A stretch of 64,000 nt of DNA, taken from contig NC_092677.1 of assembly GCF_964355755.1 (NCBI RefSeq), positions 18,880,101-18,944,100 of the forward strand. The letters are read 5' to 3'. Source of the stretch: Antedon mediterranea. Taxonomy: Eukaryota; Echinodermata; Crinoidea; Comatulida; Antedonidae. Made by a program: the position numbers and the translations under genes. The notes beneath the pieces were generated by a model. It was given only the letters and a program-made list of their open reading frames with translations, was not told the DNA's origin and did not search any database. This document shows, piece after piece, positions 23,715 to 35,880 of this stretch. How positions within the stretch are numbered: the stretch's first letter is position 1; every line of letters begins with the position of its first letter.

Positions 23715-26700
23715 CTAATACTCATCATCCTCATCATCGTAATCATCGTCTTCCTCATCTTCATCATCATCATCATCCTCCCAATTTTGTACGGTTGTCT
23801 TTTCCTGTTGACTTTTACTTGTTTTCTTCTTACCCATAGTAGAGGTCTTAGATTGGCCAGTGGAATTCAGAGATGCTTTTGAGCCAAGGTGAGAATTATT
23901 GAGACCATTGCGACTGCCACTCTCTGAACCTCCTAATGGTCGTAAACTGTTTCTGAATTCCTAAAATTAAAAAAATAATAATATATTAAATATACTCCCC
24001 ATCATTACTCAACACAGAAAGGATGGCAAGCTGGTCTAAACGCCTTCAAACAGAATGTAATACTACGGCCACCAGTCAGTTTCCTGTGTGAAAGAGGTTT
24101 TAATAGACACAAGAGTTTTTTTTTAGTTTGGAAGTGTGAAGTGAAGGACTAGTACATCTGGTGAAACACTTCTTCTCTCGTAAGATGGCACGTAATTATA
24201 ATCGTCCCAGCTATACAAGACAGACTGAAATTATTTTTATTTGTGTGATTATGATTTAGTAAATAAAGCTTCTAGCCATTGAGTTTGCTTACCTCTAGAT
24301 CATCATCATCACTTATTGAGTTAATACTCTGCCAAGCATTGGTGTACACTTCAAGACATTTTGAATGGAATAACATCTCCACTGTTAAAAACTCATGTAA
24401 AATTGTCTAAAATATAAGACAAAAATGAATAAATAAATCATACACCTTCATAATAATGTAGAGCTAGTTAGCAGGTTTGAAAAATATTTTAAATGAACAT
24501 GGATACATTATCTATCAACATGGTTTTCATTTTAGTTGGATTAATTTAAAAGACTCAATATTTTCAAAAAACACTCTTACATTCTAAAACAGCTTAAAAA
24601 TGTGTCTAGACTTTAAAGGGGGTTAGGAATAATGAATACATTGTATATATTTAAAGACCCATTCCTTACAATTTTTTACCTTTTGTAAAAACAATGAATA
24701 TATATTACTTTCAAAACATTAAACCAGGTCATTCCATTTTGCATGCCCATTTAGTTGGTAAACAGAAGAAATAAACTTTGTATAATAGCTACTTCAGTCA
24801 TTTCACATTTATTCAATTAATGAAAACTTAAACAATGTAAACAATATAAACAAATAAAGATTTCATTAATTTGGATCAGACTTAGAGGGCAAGGCCTGTC
24901 TCAGAAAGACCCAACAAAACATAAAACAAAATAAAAATGTATACAAATTAGGTAAACTAAAAGTGGCATAATAATAATAATAATACATTTATGAATGATA
25001 ATTTTCCAAATAATTAAACTTAATTTGATGTCTGAATATTTTTGCATTTTCACATTTTTTAGATTCTCTTTTAAGTTATTCCATAATTTAGGTCCATGAA
25101 CTGTAATAAAAAATTGGCTTTTGCTAAGTCTTACAAAAGGAACATACATAGGCCTAGCCTCACATTTCTACTATATTGTTTGTCTTTATTACTATTTTTT
25201 TTCTTTTTTGGTTTTAACTATTCGTACTTTCTTTTTAAATACCTTATTCATTTGTTTTATTGTTATTGATTGAGTGATTTTAATTTATCCTGTTATCCTG
25301 TTTTAATATTATTTATACTTTAGTATTTTGGCTTATACATAGTACTGTGCTTTAGATTTTTACTATCTACCCAATAATTTGTTATTATTTTTTAACTGTA
25401 TTCATATTTGTTTTGTTTACTACACTTAAACATTTTTTGAACATCTTTTTACAATAATTTCTGAACTGAAATTATTATTATAAAGTTTTGTTTTTTATTT
25501 GCATATCTTTCAAAAATCATTATATACCTTTATATCTTGCATCTTCTTCTTTTCAAATGAGTCCATCTGCTCCTCCAAGGCACGGTTTGACCTGGATGCA
25601 TCAACAGTTGCTTTTTGCAGTTTGGATTCGGCCTAAATAATAGGTCATGGAGTTTAGTTTAAATTATCTCAGACCTCTAAATGCTGACAATTGCAGGAGT
25701 CATGCTCCTGTGAAAGCTCACCGATATTCAATGTATACATTTATCACTTAGACTCCACTATTAATATTGAATTTGTTAGGAAAAAATGTATTTCCCCAAC
25801 CCAATTCCCCAATCCATTTCTTACAGATACCTAAGGTTGTTTTTAATAGCACTCCATCTAGTTTTTTAATTTTTTTAAATACTTTTAGCACCCCATGCTT
25901 TCACAATTTCTCCCGATATTCCACATTTTTGCAGGTTGTGACTTCTGTTATATACTCATTTAAAATACATTTTGTGCTAGTCCAAGAACATCCAGTTTTG
26001 GTATAGCTGAGTGTAATCTACTTTACATGAAAACAAATATCAGTAATAGTATTTGAAAAAAATGTTAATGTAAAAATGTCCCTTTTATTGATCTAAAAAC
26101 CCCACCCAAAAAAATAGATAGTATGTAACCATTAATGAATGTCAATATTCTATTCATTTGCATACAGTGTAGTTCAGCGAAAGTTGCGTTAAAATTTAAA
26201 ATGTACTTTGTTTTAATCTCGCCTCAAGAATTCCACATTATAGGAAACCATAAAAAGTTTAACTTACATCACAACTGTTCATTACTGTTTTTTACAGTAC
26301 ATACTTACAATACCTGTACTAGATATACTGTACTTGAGTTTTTAAAAATACATTTACCTGTGACTGAATAAGTGATGTTAAGGTCAACATGCAGAAAATG
26401 AGCAAGGCTGTACACATTACTATCTATTACTATCACTATCACCCAATATTCTACTACTAACCTGTAAATTTGTATATCTTTAAAATTTAATTTGTCTTGC
26501 ACTAACACCTTCAGATGATGGAGGAAGATCTGGTTGCTTCCTCCACATTGAGAAAAAGATACACATTTGAATATGTTGGCCCTTACGATGCACTATTCAC
26601 AAAGCCTGGGCCATATAAGGGAATAAGGTACGCATTGGAATGTGTAGGCCTTTACGATGCACTATTTACAAAGCCTGGGCCATATAAGAAGGGAATAAGG

Positions 26701-29352
26701 TACGCATTGGAATGTGTAGGCCTTTACGATGCACTATTCACAAAGCCTGGGCCATATAAGAAGGGAAGGTACGCATTGGAATGTGTAGGCCTTTACGATG
26801 CACTATTCACAAAGCCTGGGCAATATATGAAGGGAATAAGGTATGCATTGGAATGTGTAGGCCTTTACGATGCACTATTTACAAAGCCTGGGCCATATAT
26901 GAAGGGATTGAGGTATGCATTGGAATGTGTTGGCCCTTACGATGCACTATTCACAAAGCCTGAGCCATATATGAAGGGATTAAGGTATGCATTGGGATGT
27001 GTTGGCCCTTACGATGCACTATTCACAAAGCGTGGGCCCTGTATGAAGGGATTAAGGTATGCATTGGAATGTGTTGGCCTTTACGATGCACTATTCACAA
27101 AGCGTGGGGCCATATAAGAAGGGAATAAGGTACGCATTGGAATGTGTAGGCCTTTACGATGCACTATTCACAAAGCGTGGGGCCATATAAGAAGGGAATA
27201 AGGTACGCATTGGAATGTGTTGGCCCTTACGATGCACTATTTACAAAGCCTGGGGCCATATAAGAAGGGAATAAGGTACGCATTGGAATGTGTTGGCCCT
27301 TATGATGCACTATTCACAAAGCCTGGGGCCATATAAGAAGGGATTAAGGTATGCATTGGGATGTGTTGGCCCTTACGATGCACTATTCACAAAGCGTGGG
27401 CCATATATGAAGGGAATAAGGTATGCATTGGGATGTGTTGGCCCTTATGAAGCACTATTCACAAAGCGTGGGCCATATATGAAGGGAATAAGGTATGCAT
27501 TGGGATGTGTTGGCCCTTACGATGCACTATTGACAAAGCGTGGGCCCTGTATGAAGGGAATAAGGTATGCATTGGAATGTGTTGGCCTTTACGATGCACT
27601 ATTCACAAAGCGTGGGGCCATATAATAAGGGAATAAGGTACGCATTGGAATGTGTTGGCCCTTAAGCCATCCTGCAGCCTTTAAAAAATGTTTTTTAAAA
27701 AATTGGGTAAAGTAAAAATGATCAAAATATTAGAAAAAAATTGTATAAATAATGGTTATATGGAGCATGGCATTAAAACGGATCCAGTTTTAAAAAAACA
27801 CTTAAAGATGTATTGTCCCCCTGAAAAATAATTTTGTTTGTTGAATATGCCATTTTGTTGTCACATAATAGTTATTGACATCTACCAAAAATTGGATCAA
27901 AAAAAAATTTATTTACCTGAAAAAAATGGAATTTAAACCAAAAAGTTGTCAAATTGGCTCTACCAGCCAATGGATTTTTGGTTGAATTTAACCATTTATT
28001 TTGTCATTTTACAAGTAAAAACATTATTTTTTTCAGTTTTTTTTTTTCCTACGGAAGTGATTCACTTTATTAAAACTACAAAATAACCTCATTTAATTAA
28101 TCTTCATTTTTCATGTTTTTGGGGGACAATACATCTTTAAAAATGGTGCATGATTATAAGGATACAATTTGTTGCCTGTCACCTGGTTTCTTCTGTCGCA
28201 CTTTCTCTAGTTTCTTCTGTTCATTCAGTTCTTTATCCCGTGCAGAAAAGGATGTTTTAAGATCATCCTATCAAAATAAATATTATATTAATAAATATTA
28301 TACAGTCAATATTTAATTTTATTTATTTAATATTATCTACTCAAACTAGTACCTGTCATAAAACTAAAATAAAGAGAATATTTTATCTAGTTAACATAGT
28401 GGGCACCGCATATGGAGTACAAGCTACATTGTGTTCATAATATGCACAGTGAGCTGTAGACTGTATACAGTTGTTCTCTTTACTCATGAATCTAATTTGC
28501 CATATAGTAAGTTAATATGTATATTTTGCAATATTCAACAGTTTTTAAAAATTTAACTCGCGTTTAAAATTATAAATATGCCAGGAGTTATTAGATTGGC
28601 AGCATAAACATTCAATTTAATTTAAAAGACATGTATTTTCCTCCATAGCAATACAATACAAAATACAGAAATGATAAGGAACCAAGGTGAAAATAGAGCA
28701 GTCAATTTTAACATTAATTTGTTTTATAACACACCTACTTTTATTCAATTTACAAGGCCGGGAAGCTAGGCCATTAAAAAGGCAGTGATCCTACTTGGAA
28801 AGGTAAAGTTGTAGAAAAGTTTGGTTCATGAGGGAAAATCAGAAATGTTACTACCTTTGCATGTTTGCAGGCAGTTCCATAAAGGCTTAATGGTTGAACC
28901 ACTTTGTATTCAAGTCGTTCAACCATAGCATGCCTGTAATCTTGGACAGCAGACAATTGTTCAGCGAAGCCTGTCATACCAGCTTTTGTCGTCTGCATTT
29001 CGTTTTCTGCATACTGCAAAATTGTTTTGGATATGTCGTCACCAGCATCACGTAGCTTAGCAACCTTCCGTGAATATGTTGACATGTTTTGACAGAGAGT
29101 TGAGAAGTTTTTTTCTACATTGATGATGCGTTGCTGTGCAAATTTTGACTGATTCTCTCTGCAATTGGAGTTCAGTTTTATTTAGAATCATCAAAAATAT
29201 ATAAATAAAAACAATTACTTTACTTGTGTCTTAGACAATCATGGAGGAAATATATATTTCCTTCATGTGAGACAATCAACAACAGAATAACAATTTCAAA
29301 TACAAAATACTTATTTTTACCTTGCTCTGAGATCTGATCCTCTTTGTGTCAT
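23715..29352 (-). CDS. CIBAR1: CIBAR1/FAM92A, CBY1-interacting BAR-domain protein
   Basis: Six coding exons were assembled on the minus strand: 29352-29321, 29158-28855, 28267-28166, 25632-25528, 24406-24293 and 23960-23715. They total 903 nt including the stop, 300 aa, and all phases close. The protein starts MTQRGSDLRARENQ. Diagnostic stretches are QDYRHAMVERLEYKVVQPL, DDLKTSFSARDKEL, TVDASRSNRALEEQ and EFLTVEMLFHSKCLEVY, aligned in order with vertebrate FAM92A. Residues 10-215 form the coiled-coil BAR domain. The tail is Lys/Ser-rich, then a run of Asp/Glu ending DDEDDEY. In the family the protein binds Chibby and curves membranes at the basal body, supporting ciliogenesis. The third exon uses a weak donor (ATT|GTATCC). 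Convergent with RBM12B. Confidence 0.93.
24870..25160 (-). pseudogene. LINE 3' end inside a CIBAR1 intron
   Basis: The minus strand encodes VPFVRLSKSQFFITVHGPKL followed by WNNLKENLKN, the conserved C-terminal block of many LINE ORF2 proteins (GPKLWN-L). A TTATTATTATTATT run follows, as a simple-repeat 3' tail. Only the 3' end remains, as after 5'-truncated retrotransposition. It is in the same orientation as the host gene. Confidence 0.6.
26572..27663 (+). repeat. 72-bp minisatellite, 15 copies, in a CIBAR1 intron
   Basis: Fifteen tandem units of about 72 bp share GATGCACTATTCACAAAGC, a G-rich GGGCCATATAAGAAGGGA-type block, and GCATTGGAATGTGT. Most units are 72 bp and keep an open plus-strand frame with a 24-residue repeat (YDALFTKPGP, then YALECVG). 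A few lose 3 bases or gain one G (GGGG in place of GGG), which breaks the frame. The open frames at 26515-27117 and 27290-27625 are by-products of this repeat and antisense to the host gene. Variants TAGGCC and TTGGCC cluster in neighbouring units. Confidence 0.9.
27802..28140. mobile_element. MITE, GTATTGTCCCCC family, copy 1
   Basis: Bounded by AAAGATGTATTGTCCCCC and GGGGGACAATACATCTTT. It lies in the CIBAR1 intron and ends only 25 bases from the donor side of the 28166-28267 exon. It is the sister of the copy at 23267-23630. There is no coding capacity. Confidence 0.8.
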
Positions 29353-30530
29353 CTTGAGTAAATAGGCTATAGGTCTAGGCCTATGTATTTTTGATTGTTT
29401 TCTAAATTTAAAAAAGGTAACCAAATCTTTTAATTTATATTTGAAATACTGCAGTCGACGGTGGCGACCTATAGGGCTAGGCCTACTACTACTAGCCCTA
29501 GGCTACTACTCTATCTACACAGTATAGGCCTAGGCCTACGTCGTTTGTCAGAAATTATATTTTTACTAATGTGTTGATTCATTTTTTGAATTGCAAGATA
29601 AAACTAATCAATGGCTAGGCCTAGGCCACACGAATCTGGCATCTTTTACCATGATTGTTACGCGCAGCTCAGGTCGTATTTACAGAAGATGCTAACTACT
29701 AGGCTAGGCCTAACTAAAAGCCTACGACTATTTACTACTATTTTAGGCCTAATAAGGCGAGCTATAGTTAGAGGATAGATGATAGATAGGCCTAGTGCCT
29801 AAACTAATAGGCATACAATAGTATACTGTATCAACCCGTTATAACTTTACTTTAATAGACATCTTTATACACGAAAACTTACCAAATTACGGTAAAGAAT
29901 GTTACCGAAACTGTTGCTTTTTGTATTTGTTTGGGGTTTTTTTTCGTCTTTGCGCCCTCTACAGATTTAGAAAAGTTGGATTGGTACGGTACGTTCGATC
30001 CCCTAGCTCCATCCATGTTATTGGGGTTTGGTTAAAGATAATTTCTTGTCGTATTCGATTGGGACTTTTACCCTTCAGTATAGTTTTTCCGTTAATTACT
30101 CATTTAACGGATCGGAGTATTTTGAGCGTTGAGATTTTTCTTAACGAAAAAACCTGCGTTGTTAACGTTTTCTATTCGAATGATTATTTATTGAGTAACT
30201 TCCATCTGGAATCAGTAGACATGTTTAAATGTGTACTATCCCCCAAATAAAACCTTGAAGGTCATTTCTAAATACTTAATGAAGAATGACTCTTAGCTAT
30301 AATAAGCTTTTGTAAATAAATAATGATTTCGCTTATAGAAGGAAACAAATAAACCGTTTTTGTTGTTGGTAAATATAGATTTTTTTTTTTGAAAATTGTT
30401 ATTGAAATTATAACCTAATAATTTTTTTTTCAGGGGGACAACATATTTTATAAGTGGATAAAAATATTGTCTGACAAATATAAATCCTCTAAATGTGGCG
30501 TTAGTTGTGTGATTAATTAATAGTATGAAT
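29353..30530 (-). promoter_or_regulatory. CIBAR1 5' region, first intron and promoter
   Basis: The stretch upstream of the CIBAR1 start codon is unusually dense in TAGGCCTA-type palindromes (29370-29830). On the minus strand a good donor (TTTG|GTAAGT) lies at 29883/29882, so a non-coding first exon may run upstream of it (about 29883-30000). The plus-strand 109-codon frame at 29921-30250 has no similarity and falls within this presumed promoter. A pair of inverted (T/C)CCCC blocks at about 30240 and 30435 resembles a degraded member of the GTCCCCC MITE family. Confidence 0.4.
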
Positions 30531-30539
30531 AATCGGCGG

Positions 30540-30610
30540 TATAAATACGGAGAAAGATTGATTTTCGGCGTACATTAGCGTGTAGGGAGACCAGCTTTGG
30601 AACAATTCAG
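30540..30610 (+). promoter_or_regulatory. Candidate TATA promoter and short first exon
   Basis: TATAAATA at 30540-30547 is followed about 60 bases later by ACAATTCAG|GTATGAGT, a good splice donor at 30610. This is the layout of a core promoter with a short non-coding first exon, oriented toward ESRP, whose coding starts at 40376. No matching transcript can be shown from sequence; a chance combination is possible. Confidence 0.3.
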
Positions 30611-33509
30611 GTATGAGTTATAAATAAAGTACAAACGAATTTAGCTGATCGATACTGTCATTATTTTGTACTTGTCGCGTCGGAAGCTAGACCGACATTA
30701 TACCATATATGGCATTTAGTTACCCGTTTTTCTCTAAAGCTGGTCGCAACGCAAACATAGGCGTAACGCGTAATAACGAGTTAGTTTACCAATACAAACA
30801 ACAGTTCGGATGATCCATCGCGTTGTGATTGGTTAAATTACCTGCGATGCACTTACGTCCCCATGTGAGAAACTCTCATGCGCAATACCGTAGGCCTACT
30901 GTTTATTAAGAAAGCTGTTTGTTTTGCCCGGCGTGTATTCCGTGAGATAATCGGGAGAGGCTATTCAATGATCAACAGACAAATGGGATTTTGAAAAATG
31001 TACCGTTACGTTAAATCAATTGTTTAGGGTACTGTGATTACATATAGGATTTTGCATCACTAATAATCCATGATTATAACTTCAGAATAGCACTGAGGTT
31101 AACCTATTACCGTACTGATATCTTTTTGAAAGAGGACCGATTTATTAGTCAACTCAAGGTAATCCTAACGGGTTCTGATTAAAAACCACGTCCTTTCAAT
31201 ATGTATGCATTTTTGTATTCATGGGATGGTTTAGGCTTAGCTTCGTTTTCTTTTCATCAGATAACTTAATGACATAGGGTAGGTGAACTAAAAATAATCG
31301 AATTGGAACGGCCTCCTACGCAAGTTTTTAAGACCGGTGGATAGAACTTATTTTGTGAATTTGGTCTAGTTTTGTAGGTGGATTAGGGACAAGTCAAGGT
31401 CAGGGAGTGGAGTTAAAAATCTTACTTTTGTATAATTTGCCTTTAATTGTTCAAAGAGAAGTTCAAAAAGCCATGGAAAACATGTTTATTCCAATAAACC
31501 AATAAACACGCGATCAATTTGAGGATAATCTTTTTATTTTATATAAGTGTAATTCAATATCAAATATTGTGATATATTAAAAACTTTTTACTGTTAACAT
31601 ATTTTTTCAAGATTAGTATACATGTGCGAGTCGATTATACACAAAATGATGTTTATGCACAATAAAAGAACATGTCTACCAAATTAATCATAATTGTTTC
31701 TTTTTAATTCTAAAATAGTAGCTTTTATTGGGAATGTTTGAAATGAACTTAAATGAATCGGTTTATTTATAATTAGCTTTTCTTTTTAAATGATCTGACA
31801 TAACAAAATTCTATGATATAGGGCCTAAGGTCGGGGGAAACTTTCTTGCGCTGGAAAAAAAACATCTTGTTTCGAATAAGTCGATCTTATTTTTAAACTT
31901 AATTTAAGCGGCAACCGTTAGGCATACGTCAGTTTGTTTTCATTTAGGCCTATCATAGGTTTTATCCATTCACAAAGGGTAAAGATACCAAATAGAACAG
32001 TTTTGTAACTGTACAAGATGTGCCGCCTGATTTAACCTCTTGTTCTATAAGATAGGAGGGCCTGAGTTCCCAAAAGGTCGAAAACATTCAAACGAAGATT
32101 TGTTTTCTCTAATTGTTGATGCGTAACGAAAGGTATGGGAAGTTCTATGTTCCTTTACGCTTTAACTAATACCAATTAGTTTAATTTAGTAAGATAAACT
32201 TGTTATGAATCATATCATATCAACAAAATAACGAATGTGGAATGAACCGTCTTCTGATGTCTTGTAAAATGTCTGTAAACAACTTTACTGTTTTGTTGTC
32301 TTCCACCTGAACCAATTTGAGATATTTTCTTAGCGCGGATGCTGTGGCATCAATTTCATCAGCTCAAGATGGTGCAGGCATACCAATCGGCTAGATTGCT
32401 TATTGTTTTTGGAAGAAACTTAGGCTAACATTCATAGTTGAATTCACAAATTATAGGCTTAGATATTTTGTTTTGATTGCTAATAATACTAGTAAACTCG
32501 TAATTCAATAGTATTTGTAGGCTTTTTTTGTAGCAGTATAAACGTGGCAAAATCCCGGTAATTAAATTGGCTAATTACGTTAATGAACGTCATTATGGCG
32601 CTGATCATTGCATTTGTACTTATAATATATAGTTTACTTTAGTTTTGTATTGTTGAATTCATCACGGATCGTACATGACCTGGGTGTACTACTCAAACAA
32701 CACCATTAACTTCACAATTTCATCTTTATTTTATTTATTAAAAAATCCAATGCTGCGGTTAAATACATTAATTGACTATAATAGTTAATACACAAACACG
32801 CGAAGATGAGTTATAGATAGAATTAATGGCTATGTTCCAGTTGATTGAATTTAACAATAAAGACTTATCTTACTTTAGACAAACCTTTAGAAAATCTGGC
32901 GCCTCACTGTCTGCTATCAGGTAAACAATTTCTATACTTTTCGTTCTATTTTGACTATAGTTATTTTCTTCTTGTGAAATTACTTACAATAGTTTCTGGC
33001 TTATTGTGAGTAAATCTCAGTTCCTTTAAAAATCGCATTCAATGAACCAGAACTAGATGTTTTAAAAAGCCAAGCCTAAAAGGTATTCTCCATTGAATTA
33101 TTTTAAAGGATTTGTGGAGGTAAAAAGAGACAGCAAAAATCATTGATTTGTGAAGGTTAACTAATCTATACGAAATCAAGATAGGGCCTACATCTAAACA
33201 AAACCTTTTGAGATATGATGCGTATTACACATACGCAGCTCAAAACGTTATCAGGGAGAGTGAAATGATTATCATTTCTCTCTCTCCTAAAGTTGTCTTT
33301 CAATAAAAGTGAATGAAATGAAATTCATTTCGATTAGTGTGGTACCGCCCAATGGTTTAGAAGTCAGGTTAACGGCTTGAGTATAGTCGAGGCCCGTGAA
33401 GAATGTAAATGTATCAGCTTATCTTTCAAAACATTTTCCAACTTGATTCCTTGCCATATAAAACTATAATTCCGATTATTACCATTATTATATGCATACA
33501 AGTTATGAT
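30611..33509. other. Intergenic or 5' intronic, no gene seen
   Basis: AT-rich sequence with no recognised coding exon. If the promoter at 30540 belongs to ESRP, this is its first intron. Confidence 0.35.
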
Positions 33510-33660
33510 ACATGATAGTGCAGATTGATTGATTGATTCTTTTATTTTTCACAAACATTCATAAAAATATAAATAAAAGATTAAGTACAATAAAGTGTGA
33601 AAAACAGGATAACCACAAGCAAGCAAAGCTTTTAATCTGTGGCACCCTAACTTAAAATAT
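33510..33660 (-). repeat. LINE 3' end with AATC tail
   Basis: On the minus strand it reads GGGTGCCACAGATTAAAAGC, then a short T-rich stretch ending GTTTGTGAAAAATAAAAGA, then AATCAATCAATCAATC. This is a 3' UTR and tetranucleotide tail in the manner of CR1/L2-type LINEs. No coding sequence remains. Confidence 0.45.
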
Positions 33661-33723
33661 AAATTTACAAATATATTACAAAAATGTTTTCATGTAGTAA
33701 ATAAATGAAGGAAAATACAACGT

Positions 33724-33725
<2 letters not shown>

Positions 33726-33762
<37 letters not shown>
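33726..33762. repeat. TA dinucleotide microsatellite
   Basis: An uninterrupted TA run of about 18 units. Confidence 0.9.
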
Positions 33763-33767
<5 letters not shown>

Positions 33768-35400
33768 CAGTCTCAGAATATATACGAAAATGTAATTAAT
33801 TAAGTTAAAGTTAGACATATTTTACAAATGTAGTTTTCGCAAAGATATATTGTTTTTTTATAACTATTAATGCATTTATTTAGTAATAGTTTTTTAAATA
33901 TTGATATGGTTCCAGAAATTGAACGAAGTGTTACGTCATCGATCGTATGCAAGTAGCATAAAATACTGTATACAATATCTTAGCAACCATAGGCCCACAT
34001 AAGTCTTGATCATAAAGTCATTCTTTTCGACACAACATCATCAGCAATATAAATAGCATAGGTATTGTCATCATCTATATCATCATAATTATTATAATTA
34101 TAATCAGGTCAGGTTATTTGTCATGTCATCTTTAATATTAATTTAATCAATCCAAGAAGTTATAAATACCCAGTTATAGAGGCATATTATTCAATTGATA
34201 TGAAGAAGCAACTTAATGATTCTATAATGTTTTGTATTATTATTTCTGAGGAAACTACGTCAATATATTCTACTTTATGTATGAACAACTACGCTTGAGA
34301 ACGAAACGATAATGAATAAAGTACAGTATCCATGATAATCATACACGATGGAAACACTGTTAAATACAAACAATTCCAGATGACACAGACCATGATGAAT
34401 AACAATAGCGTTAGCGATGATTTTATTTATCATACTCAATGTTACTTGGAGGCCTACCTAGGTTTGTGGGAAGAATACTATCATGCTACGTTTTTCTGTT
34501 TACTATTTTTCTTTTGGATACCCGTGTGGATGTTTGCCACAGTTTCAAAAGTGTAACTTCCAAATACAAGTAGTGACGTCACGCTACGAATTGTTGATGA
34601 GGACTGTGACATCTGTCGTTTGTCATTATACGGGTATGCATTGCTGATGTGCGACAGATCTGGCTAATAAGAATTAAATTTAAGCAGTTAGGCCTAGACC
34701 TATACATGTATAAAGGCTAGCCCGAAAGAAACAACAAATGCAAAAAAAAATTACAAAGATCTCATTTTGAAAATCAATTTGATGATTTGGCTATTTCTGG
34801 TAGAATTCTATATTATATATTTTTTTGTATCAAGGAAGAGTGATATTATAACTTTAACTGCAATTTTAAAAATGACTACTTTAAATGATATTAAATTAAA
34901 TGTTAGTATATGTTTTATCTCTTCCCGTTAAATCGGATATAGAGCCGGCCCTAAATGGGGGAAATGAAAACGAACATGTACTAAAAAAGGCTTGGTACAA
35001 AGTTACTATTCATTTTCATTTATGATTTCCCAAATCTTACCAAGAATAGTTAGGTCCTAATTTAAGGATATATATTGCTAGACATTGATGACGATAAGAC
35101 GGAGTAACAGCAATCGTGCTGTGGAAACAGTTTGGCCAGGATCGTGAGGCATGACGGGATCTCATCACGGTTGGCACAGCTGCCCGTACGCGTATCAAGA
35201 AAAAGGTCGAAGTGCAGTAGTGTATTTCAGACGAGGGTAGTCTTTATTGCCGAAGCTTTTATTCGAGGCAAAGGTCATCATTTGGAAGAAGGAGGGTCAA
35301 TAGCATACGTTTATAATATGTACAGTACTTCATTTCGTCATATTTCCTCGATATTTGATCAAACACATAATTTATAAATAATAACAATTGATAGAAAAGA
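33763..35400. other. Intergenic or intronic, no gene seen
   Basis: AT-rich sequence. Short open frames at 34332-34556 and 35132-35377 show no recognisable domain and no family resemblance. Confidence 0.35.
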
Positions 35401-35880
35401 TTCAAGATTCAAGATTCAAGAAATTTTATTTGTCCATAAAATGGAAATTCACTTTGCTTGGTAGATTAAAACAACAGTATTGCAACAATTTAAAAACGTG
35501 CAGTATTATAACAGATTAAAAATACAAGATAAAAAGTTAAAAATACTGTTAAAAATGTAAAACTATTAAAAATTGCATTAACGTCTTACATTAGAATTAA
35601 AAATATGAATGCTATTTACAACGAAGGATTTTCTAGTTCTACAATGATTTGCTCTTGGAGGTCGTAGCCTAATGCCTGATCTATTTAAGTTATAACAGTA
35701 ATGTAACGGATGAGTGGGGTCTTTCATAATATTGTTAACTTTTTTTAGAATACTCTTTTCATAGATAAATGAACAAGGCGTTAGATCAGCTTTAATAATA
35801 CGTTGTGCAATTTTACGTGGTCTCTCAATATTTTTCTTATCATTTTCAGTAAAGTTACCGCAATTCATGATTATGTTATT
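35401..35880 (-). pseudogene. 5'-truncated LINE, ORF2 C-terminus and tail
   Basis: The minus-strand frame (35868-35578) starts MNCGNFTENDKKNIERPRKI and runs through DPTHPLHYCYNLNRSGIRLR to RTRKSFVVNSIHIFN, the conserved end of many LINE ORF2 proteins (HPL...LPSGRR...R...SF.P). A short 3' UTR leads to three copies of a TTGAATC heptamer at 35401-35421, a simple-repeat tail. The copy is truncated upstream of about 35880, leaving no catalytic domain. Confidence 0.65.

Noticed and set aside
26515-27117. 200-codon plus-strand frame as a repeat-protein gene
   Set aside because: The frame exists because the unit is 72 bp. It is broken by single-G insertions in other units and lies antisense within a CIBAR1 intron with no promoter or splice evidence.
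29921-30250. 109-codon plus-strand frame upstream of CIBAR1
   Set aside because: No recognisable similarity; it overlaps the presumed CIBAR1 promoter and lacks splice context.
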